Assembly (NCBI GenBank): GCA_035531075.1
Contig: DATKTO010000038.1
Span: 182,333-246,332 of the forward strand
Reading direction: 5' to 3'
Length of the DNA stretch: 64,000 nucleotides
From: 39-52-133 sp035531075
GTDB taxonomy: Bacteria; Pseudomonadota; Gammaproteobacteria; Burkholderiales; Gallionellaceae
Part shown: positions 61,590 through 64,000 of the stretch, one piece after another
How the letters are laid out: every line of letters starts with the position of its first letter
Numbering within the stretch: the first letter of the stretch is position 1
The notes under the pieces: model-generated
The model's input: the letters and a program-made list of their open reading frames with translations, nothing else
The model's database searches: none
What the model was told of the DNA's origin: nothing
Made by a program: the position numbers and the translations under genes

Positions 61590-62758
61590 GCACTTATCAC
61601 CAGATAGGGCACGACTCAGAGAGCATGGTTGTTGAAGCTGAGTTGAGGCAGTTCTCAGGAGCAATTCTTAGTCCAGTTAACTATTCGCTCAATGATACGA
61701 TTGCACAATGCGCTAGATTCCGTTCTTACAAGACAGACTTTGACATAATATTTGATCCTCAGCTTTATGTTCCCTCTGTTAGCCGCGGGAAGCTACAACA
61801 TTGGCCGCACAAACCGAGTGACATAGATACAGCCGACCAAAGTTCATTGGGATGGTGGAAAGGAACTGCCCTTAATATTATTGATGTATGTAAATCCTTC
61901 AATCCTGCTGGCTTGTGTAGCCCGGCTTTCGTACCCAGAACTTTTGATGATGCTTACTACAATTTGCTTGTCGATATAGGTGATATAACCGCACAGCAAC
62001 TCAAAATTGATGTGGCACTTAAAGACAAGACGCGTCCATTTCTTACTGCATTGGTCGGATTGCCAGATTTAGGCAGGAACGAACGCTATCTTCAGGTTGG
62101 TTCTATTCTTTCAAGATTTAGTGGAAAAGATATTTACCTTGTCTTTGTTGATGAAGAAAAACCACGTAATGAACGATCTGACTCAGGAGCTCTTGAAGGT
62201 GCTGCACGATTGATTAGAGTATTAAGTCAGTCAGGATTTCGCATTACTGTCGGATTCACATCATCAGAAATGGTGTTGTGGAAGGCTGCTGGGGCGGCAA
62301 ATGTTGCGACCGGAAAATTCTTTAATCTGCGCCGCTTCACAAAAGGACGGTGGGATGAAGAAGAATCAAGTGGCGGCAAAAATATTTCCTACTGGTTTGA
62401 ACCTGCATTATTGGCCTTTATAAGGGAAGCAGACGTGCGTCGATACATGAAGGAATTTCCAATCGATCCGTCACATGACACAAACCCATTTAGTAAATTA
62501 ATCCTTGAAAATTTAGACGCGCCTGAGAGAAAAGCTTGGGTCAAGGAGTCTTGGAGGCAGTTTTTATATTGGTTTTCGTACAGTGAGGCTCTTATCGGGA
62601 ATGACTTTGCTCAAAGTTCTGGAATGGTTTCCAATGCTGTCGATACATGGCATGCTGTAAAAGATGCCAAGTTGAGATTTGAAGAAGAGCGAAACAATGG
62701 CGATTGGGTTAGAGCGTGGGATATAGTCCTCAACGAGTTAGATAGACGACCTGGTTAA
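61586..62758 (+). CDS. Unknown 390-residue protein of the nuclease-kinase operon
   Basis: Soluble alpha/beta protein with several short strands followed by Gly or Asp turns (LLVDIGDITAQQL, TALVGLPDLGRNERYL, DIYLVFVDEEKPRNERSDSGALEGAARLIRVLSQSGFRITVGF). This could be a TIM-barrel or Rossmann-like fold. The C-terminus is helical and Trp-rich (KESWRQFLYWFSYSEA, DTWHAVKDAKLRFEEE). No P-loop or nuclease motif seen. Coupled to the kinase by ATGA. Product not recognised; it may be the sensor or target of the kinase. Confidence 0.82.
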   Translation: MSTYHQIGHDSESMVVEAELRQFSGAILSPVNYSLNDTIAQCARFRSYKTDFDIIFDPQLYVPSVSRGKLQHWPHKPSDIDTADQSSLGWWKGTALNIIDVCKSFNPAGLCSPAFVPRTFDDAYYNLLVDIGDITAQQLKIDVALKDKTRPFLTALVGLPDLGRNERYLQVGSILSRFSGKDIYLVFVDEEKPRNERSDSGALEGAARLIRVLSQSGFRITVGFTSSEMVLWKAAGAANVATGKFFNLRRFTKGRWDEEESSGGKNISYWFEPALLAFIREADVRRYMKEFPIDPSHDTNPFSKLILENLDAPERKAWVKESWRQFLYWFSYSEALIGNDFAQSSGMVSNAVDTWHAVKDAKLRFEEERNNGDWVRAWDIVLNELDRRPG

Positions 62759-63069
62759 GCTGTTAACCAAGGGTATGGAGAAATCTAATTTAAGTTGAGT
62801 CATCACAGGTTCAATAACGTCGAAATTTCCTTGGCTGATGCCTTTGCCAACTCTTTTGGTTCAATTTTATGCAGGCCCCACCATATACGCGCCCCTTACG
62901 CATTAGTGATTCGGGACTGCTTACGACCAGCCATTGGTGATTTGTGTTCCAGGAGAATATTGGCTATCCCGATAGCTGACGGTGGCGACCTACTGTTTGG
63001 TACATAACCTGACCGTCATTTTCTAGATTACGAAGCAACACGTTAATCTCTCCCGGCCTGTATTAGCTA
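62759..63069. other. Intergenic region, no convincing gene
   Basis: Between the kinase operon and the WYL regulator promoter. A 70-codon plus-strand frame (62795-63007) has no ribosome site and poor composition; I do not count it as a gene. Confidence 0.5.
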
Positions 63070-63121
63070 TTGACATTAAATACGTCGTGTTTTATGATTA
63101 GACATGTTATACGATTAATCA
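63070..63121 (+). promoter_or_regulatory. Consensus sigma-70 promoter with overlapping operator-like repeat
   Basis: TTGACA (63070-63075), 17-base spacer, TATGAT (63093-63098) is a near-perfect promoter. An inverted repeat TGATTA (63095-63100) / TAATCA (63116-63121) overlaps the -10 box and spans the expected start point. This is the arrangement expected for repression by the WYL protein encoded just downstream. Confidence 0.75.
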
Positions 63122-63143
63122 TGTTTAAAGGCGTATATTTTAT

Positions 63144-64000
63144 ATGGGCGAATCCAGCCTTTCACTGGCATCTGTAAACTTCAAAACCGAAAATCGGCAG
63201 CCTAAGCCTGGAAGGTGGGGCCAAGACCGCCGTGTCGAATTCATTGAGTTCCGGCTGCTTTGGGAAGGTAGGATAAACCGCAGTGAGCTGGCTGATTTCT
63301 TCGGCGTTTCGATTCAGCAAGCCTCTCTTGACTTCGCAAAATATATGGAGGTCGCCGAAGACAACATGGGATATGACCGGAGCGAGAAGGTCTACCGCGC
63401 CACGCCGCAGTTTGAACCAAGATTTATGGCCCCGGACACTCAGACATTCCTCAACCAACTCGCCAATTTAACGACAGGTACTTTATCACCGTCGCTAAGC
63501 TTCATTGGCTCGAGACCACCGTGCGACGTTGTTACGCTGCCGACACGTCGGGTGAGGACTGATGTCCTGCTATCTGTCCTCTGGGCTATCAGGGATAGCT
63601 CAGAGATCGAGGTGACTTATCAGTCAATGCGTCGCCCTTCCGCGACGAGACGCTGGATTGTGCCTCACTCGCTCGCCTTCGACGGTGCCAGATGGCATGT
63701 GCGTGCTTGGTGTCACGAAGGTAATATGTTCCGTGACTTCGTATTGACTCGGATACAGGAAATCCATTCGCACCGCGTAAGTGAAGTTGATGTAACGACG
63801 GATTCGGAGTGGCATACGTATGCGGTAGTTGAAATCGAGCCACGGCCTAATCTGACAGTCGGCCAGAGAGACTCGGTCATAACAGATTTTGGCATGCAGA
63901 ATGGGAAGTTGTGTAAAACGATCCGCCGGGCACTTGTTCAGTACTTCGTGCGACACCTGCAGATCGATGGGCCTGGTAATGCCGGGCAGCCGATCGTGTG
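63144..64000 (+). CDS. WYL-domain transcription regulator (BrxR/CapW-like), partial
   Basis: The reading frame opens at ATG 63144 and runs off the window without a stop (285 codons seen). The N-terminal part (RVEFIEFRLLWEGRINRSELADFFGVSIQQASLDFAKYM) is a winged helix. From about residue 145 a WYL-type ligand domain appears (SSEIEVTYQSMRRPSATRR, VPHSLAFDGARWHVRAWC, DFVLTRI), and the last seen part would be the C-terminal extension. This layout matches BrxR/CapW-type repressors that sit before BREX, CBASS and other defence operons. It is probably the first gene of such an operon outside the window, with autorepression through the overlapping operator. Confidence 0.85.
   Translation, partial: MGESSLSLASVNFKTENRQPKPGRWGQDRRVEFIEFRLLWEGRINRSELADFFGVSIQQASLDFAKYMEVAEDNMGYDRSEKVYRATPQFEPRFMAPDTQTFLNQLANLTTGTLSPSLSFIGSRPPCDVVTLPTRRVRTDVLLSVLWAIRDSSEIEVTYQSMRRPSATRRWIVPHSLAFDGARWHVRAWCHEGNMFRDFVLTRIQEIHSHRVSEVDVTTDSEWHTYAVVEIEPRPNLTVGQRDSVITDFGMQNGKLCKTIRRALVQYFVRHLQIDGPGNAGQPIV

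Larger units (their letters stand above)
44164..64000. mobile_element. Genomic island inserted in comM (left end seen, right end outside window)
   Basis: Core synteny stops inside comM at 44163. Downstream genes have lower GC for most of their length and are dominated by defence-like cargo. The interior reads as several imported blocks with different base composition: about 44-49 kb AT-rich, 51.5-56 kb more balanced, 56-63 kb AT-rich. No integrase or tns core genes are seen within the window, so the transposition or integration module would have to be at the far end. Confidence 0.75.

Noticed and set aside
62795..63007. 70-codon frame after the kinase operon
   Set aside because: TTG start without a ribosome site and composition unlike a protein.
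44164..64000. CRISPR array within the defence island
   Set aside because: No regularly spaced direct repeats and no cas genes were seen.

Overview
The window is a 64 kb piece of what looks like a betaproteobacterial chromosome, probably Nitrosomonadales and perhaps close to Gallionellaceae. This placement is inferred from gene content and gene order (atpDC-glmU-glmS; ubiE-Tim44-ubiJ-ubiB; the rsmI/lpoA/yraN/gmhA/dolP block; ubiK-comM; an ammonia-oxidiser-style norSY-senC-orf1 cluster). It does not come from a marker-gene comparison. No rRNA, tRNA or CRISPR array was seen.

Bases 1-44163 are core chromosome. They hold the end of the ATP synthase operon with a good terminator, UDP-GlcNAc synthesis (glmU, glmS), an orphan ParA ATPase, and ubiquinone genes (ubiB, ubiJ, ubiE). 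Next come heptose and envelope genes, an RND efflux pair without an outer-membrane factor, a DsrC-like protein, pyrC and a DegS-type protease. A four-gene heme-copper cluster follows whose large subunit lacks the active-site tyrosine of oxidases, so it is probably an sNOR-type NO reductase. After that lie rluA, ybiT, murI, a Mn-exporter-like protein, a YyaL-like protein, yjdM, mqo, purU, a large GGDEF/EAL protein, and a porin-glnK-amtB operon. That operon has a sigma-54 promoter and two NtrC-type sites. The core ends with ubiK and the first 281 codons of comM.

At 44164 comM is cut by foreign DNA that begins with TGT and carries two spaced 12-bp repeats, like the end of a Tn7-like element. Everything from there to the window edge reads as a genomic island with visibly lower GC in most parts. 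Its first gene is a 601-residue protein with possible TnsE resemblance. The cargo is mostly defence-like: (a) an uncharacterised three-gene operon ending in a membrane-anchored alpha/beta hydrolase (46.8-49.1 kb); (b) a restriction-modification-like block of Vsr, a C5 cytosine methyltransferase, a SNF2 helicase, a free-standing EcoRII-N domain, a MORC-like GHKL ATPase and an HNH nuclease (49.4-56.3 kb); (c) a run of small genes with ribbon-helix-helix and MbcA/ParS-like antitoxin proteins (56.3-60.2 kb); (d) a tightly coupled PD-(D/E)XK nuclease, Ser/Thr kinase and unknown 390-residue protein (60.3-62.8 kb); (e) a WYL-domain regulator with a near-ideal promoter and an overlapping inverted repeat, running off the end and probably controlling a further defence system outside the window.

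The best candidates for undescribed systems are the nuclease-kinase-unknown trio and the hydrolase trio. The MORC/SNF2/EcoRII-N/HNH block belongs to a type predicted by comparative genomics, but its split DNA-recognition subunit makes it worth study. Names and functions are read from motifs and family knowledge; no database search was run.
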